A stretch of 6,350 nucleotides of DNA. Source: Methanosphaera sp. rholeuAM130 (GTDB lineage Archaea > Methanobacteriota > Methanobacteria > Methanobacteriales > Methanobacteriaceae). The DNA lies in contig MUZY01000071.1 in the NCBI GenBank assembly GCA_003266065.1, forward strand, positions 1-6,350, given 5' to 3'. Positions within the stretch are counted from its first letter, which is position 1. The number at the start of each line of letters is the position of its first letter. Of the stretch, positions 4,309 to 6,350 are shown in pieces. A program made the position numbers and the translations under genes. The notes beneath the pieces were generated by a model that was not told the origin of the DNA, did not search any database, and saw only the letters and a list, made by a program, of their open reading frames with translations.

Positions 4309-6350
4309 ATTAATAAAAAAATACTATTATATTGCATTATCATCATTTCTTCGGTGATATTGACATGCAACATAGCATTTGCTGTTGATGACTCGGCTGA
4401 TGTGACTGATAATAATGTGATTGTTCCGGAAAATAATCAGGATTCAATTACAAAAGATTATTCCGGTAACTTAAAAAGTAGCCAAGAGTCTATTGCAGAC
4501 TATACTCAGTTAAAAAGTAAATTAAGGGAAAAGAAAAATCAAACTTTGAATTTGGATAAAAAAACGTACAAAGTGGATGAACCCGTAACCGTAAACAATC
4601 CAATCAACTTGGAAATAAACGGTAACGGTGCAGTGATAGACGGTCAGTCAAATAACGGCTTTTTGATTTTTGCGGGAAACAGCTTGAAAATAAGTAACGT
4701 TACCTTCAGGAATTTCAAGACCACCACCAATGCCGCCATCACAGGAGCCACTTCAACAAAGATTACAATAACAAACTGTACATTTGTCAATTCCACAGGT
4801 AAAACCAATGGAGTAAACATACTCTCAAGAGGCAGTCTGACGGTTAAGGATTGTACATTTGAACATAATCAGGCAACGAAGGGTTCAGGTATAAGAATAA
4901 TTGGAAACGGCCAAAAAAGTTCCATAGAAAATTCAGTTTTCAAAAACAATTATGTGGAAACTGAAAAGGAATCAATCATTGAACTTACCGGTAATCAGGA
5001 AGTTACCATTAATAACTGCATATTCAACAACAACACAGGAAGAGCAATTCACTCATACGAAAATGTCAACGCAAGGATTACAAATTCAAAATTCACCAAT
5101 ATGAATACCACTTATTCTGCTGTATTGCAGGCATCAGTCATAGACAATTACGAATCCAAAATGTATCTGTCCAACAATCTCTTTGAAAACATTACAAACA
5201 CGGCTCCTAGAATCGGTGGAGGTTTGATGTACAATGAAATCGGTGAATTCGTTATGACAAACAACACATTCTCCAAAATCAGACTTGTTGTTAACGGTAC
5301 TAATCGAATAGCCGGTGGAATACTATGGAACAGAAATTCAACGGCAACCGTCAGCCACAATACATTTAATGTCGATGTGACCTGTAACGATTTGCTTGGC
5401 GGCGTATTATACAACAACATCGGTGTTTTAAAGGCTACAAACAATACATTTAACGTCAACGTCAATGTCAGCAATGAATTGGGTGGAGCTGCAATATATA
5501 ACGACTTTGACAGTGCAGTGAATATCCAATCCAAATTATATTATGGCGACAACTCATTCGGAGGAATAAAGCTGATAAGCGTTAAAACCATATTAAACAC
5601 CACAATACGAAATAAGGGATATATTTCATTAATCGGTGCAGAGAATCTTGTCCGCAATAAGACTGCTATAATTACCATTACTGCCCCTAGTAAAATTGAT
5701 ACGGGTATGAATGCCACATTTACAATAACTGCAACAGATAAGGATTCCAAAGAAGCACTAAAGGGAGTAGCAATCATAAAAATAAATGGTTTAACCATTA
5801 AGGATTCACAATCCAAGACGATAATCGTCACGATTAAAAACGGTAAGGGCAGTACCACATATCCTCTTAAATCCTATTCGGCAAAAACGCATAATGTTAC
5901 GGCAGTATTTTCAAAAGCCGGATATGACAGGGCAGAAAATTCAACCACCATGACCGTCAACAAAGTGGATTATGTGATGGATTCCATTACCTTTGATGCA
6001 TGCAGCGAAAAGGTCATTACCATCAACCGTACAATCAAGGATTCCAACGGCAATATAGTCAGCGGAAACAATAAAGTGGCAATTAAAATCAACGGCAAGA
6101 CCATACTGTCAACAACAGTTACCGACGGCGTTTTATTTGCCAAGGTTCAATTGCCGTATTTGCCTAGCGGTAAACTGAACTTATCCATTTATCTGGGAGA
6201 AAACTTCAGATATAACTTTAAACAGATAAGTTCCACTATAACAATCCATAAACAAAACGTATCGGTTACAATAGAAAACATCACACAAAAGGCAGGACAG
6301 AAAATCTCCATAAAGGCAAAACTAACAAACGATGAAACAAAAACCAATGT
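4309..6350 (+). CDS. Large adhesin-like surface protein, beta-helix plus Ig-like repeats (5' part)
   Basis: The frame is open for 680 codons and runs off the window. The N-terminus reads (M/I)NKKILLYCIIII..., a positively charged start and hydrophobic core, with likely signal-peptidase cleavage after Ala-Phe-Ala (23-25), so the protein should be exported. A short Asp/Asn-rich spacer is followed by a right-handed parallel beta-helix region (about residues 90-440) with ten rungs of an x-N-x-x-F motif. Ig-like domains then follow: about 451-551 (ITAPSKIDTGMNATFTI to TMTVNK), about 553-648, and a third beginning near 650. About twenty N-x-S/T sequons are visible. This layout fits the adhesin-like proteins of Methanobrevibacter and Methanosphaera, thought to mediate surface contacts; the binding partner is unknown. 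The start is placed at ATT 4309 because of the Shine-Dalgarno at 4297-4304. No ATG occurs in frame until 5101, which would remove the signal peptide and half the helix. GTG 4300 is the alternative and adds three residues. ILTC at 17-20 is a poor lipobox. Confidence 0.88.
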   Translation, partial: MNKKILLYCIIIISSVILTCNIAFAVDDSADVTDNNVIVPENNQDSITKDYSGNLKSSQESIADYTQLKSKLREKKNQTLNLDKKTYKVDEPVTVNNPINLEINGNGAVIDGQSNNGFLIFAGNSLKISNVTFRNFKTTTNAAITGATSTKITITNCTFVNSTGKTNGVNILSRGSLTVKDCTFEHNQATKGSGIRIIGNGQKSSIENSVFKNNYVETEKESIIELTGNQEVTINNCIFNNNTGRAIHSYENVNARITNSKFTNMNTTYSAVLQASVIDNYESKMYLSNNLFENITNTAPRIGGGLMYNEIGEFVMTNNTFSKIRLVVNGTNRIAGGILWNRNSTATVSHNTFNVDVTCNDLLGGVLYNNIGVLKATNNTFNVNVNVSNELGGAAIYNDFDSAVNIQSKLYYGDNSFGGIKLISVKTILNTTIRNKGYISLIGAENLVRNKTAIITITAPSKIDTGMNATFTITATDKDSKEALKGVAIIKINGLTIKDSQSKTIIVTIKNGKGSTTYPLKSYSAKTHNVTAVFSKAGYDRAENSTTMTVNKVDYVMDSITFDACSEKVITINRTIKDSNGNIVSGNNKVAIKINGKTILSTTVTDGVLFAKVQLPYLPSGKLNLSIYLGENFRYNFKQISSTITIHKQNVSVTIENITQKAGQKISIKAKLTNDETKTN
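4693..5580 (+). repeat. Coding repeat: parallel beta-helix rungs
   Basis: Ten copies of an x-N/D-x-x-F motif occur at nucleotides 4693 (SNVTF), 4771 (TNCTF), 4846 (KDCTF), 4927 (ENSVF), 5011 (NNCIF), 5080 (TNSKF), 5170 (SNNLF), 5257 (TNNTF), 5353 (SHNTF) and 5437 (TNNTF). Spacings are 23-32 codons, as expected for turns of a right-handed beta-helix. The last rungs also share a G-G-x-x-Y/W-N block (GGLMYN, GGILWN, GGVLYN, GGAAIYN), so they probably arose by recent internal duplication. A degenerate final turn (NIQSKLYYGDNSF) closes the region. Confidence 0.75.

Noticed and set aside
4357..4371. Possible lipobox (ILTC) in the signal peptide of the adhesin-like protein
   Set aside because: Thr precedes the Cys where Gly, Ala or Ser is expected, and a good signal-peptidase I site (Ala-Phe-Ala) follows five residues later.
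4161..4373. Minus-strand 70-codon hydrophobic open frame
   Set aside because: It lies antisense to the signal peptide of the adhesin-like gene and covers both its promoter and Shine-Dalgarno. Its hydrophobicity is explained by AT-rich DNA and by complementing a signal peptide.
4651..5580. Repeated short AAC/AAT-rich words that might suggest a CRISPR or DNA repeat array
   Set aside because: The period varies from 69 to 96 bases in multiples of three, and similarity is at protein level. This is a coding beta-helix repeat.
5148..5858. Two minus-strand open frames (128 and 105 codons) rich in Val, Leu, Ile and Pro
   Set aside because: They are shadows of the Asn/Thr/Gly-rich beta-helix and Ig-like coding sequence, where antisense codons of Asn and Thr give Val, Leu, Ile and similar residues. 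No ribosome binding site or promoter supports them.

Overview
The window looks like a piece of a low-GC methanogenic archaeon of the Methanobacteriaceae (Methanobrevibacter or Methanosphaera type). Supporting signs are: very AT-rich spacers around clearly more GC-rich genes; archaeal promoter layout (A/T-rich TATA boxes about 25 bp before short leaders); Shine-Dalgarno sequences of the GAGGTGAT type; oligo-T transcription ends; and large Asn/Thr-rich secreted proteins that combine parallel beta-helix rungs with Ig-like repeats, the 'adhesin-like proteins' typical of these genera. The genus assignment is inference; no rRNA or other marker gene is present.

Layout. (1) Bases 1-128 are the last 41 codons of a plus-strand surface protein ending in an Ig-like repeat, followed by an oligo-T terminator. 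(2) Bases 129-294 form an AT-rich spacer with repeated A/T motifs and the promoter of the next gene. (3) Bases 295-1854 encode a complete 519-residue radical SAM protein of uncertain substrate, with a CX3CX2C cluster motif and a second Cys cluster at the extreme C-terminus. (4) It converges on a minus-strand gene (1915-4059) for a 714-residue asparagine-synthase-like protein whose glutaminase domain lacks the catalytic Cys2. Its C-terminus carries an acidic linker, a coiled coil of about 100 residues and a terminal SWKITKPIR motif of the kind seen at the tails of surface-glycan glycosyltransferases. (5) A 249-bp divergent intergenic region holds two opposed TATA boxes, a perfect 7+5+7 inverted repeat and a 16-nt sequence present once in each leader. 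(6) From 4309 to the window end runs the 5' part of a large adhesin-like protein: signal peptide, about ten beta-helix rungs, then Ig-like domains. It has a near-perfect Shine-Dalgarno but an ATT codon where ATG is expected.

How the genes may work together. The radical SAM gene appears to be a self-contained housekeeping-type unit. The asparagine-synthase-like gene and the adhesin-like gene are divergently transcribed and share promoter-region repeats, so joint control is possible. One hypothesis is that the former modifies a cell-surface glycan while the latter is a heavily sequon-bearing surface protein. That link is inferred from position and motifs only. I see no CRISPR array, transposon, tRNA or rRNA, and no clearly new multi-gene system; the least conventional items are the asparagine-synthase/coiled-coil/SWKITKPIR architecture and the apparent ATT start.
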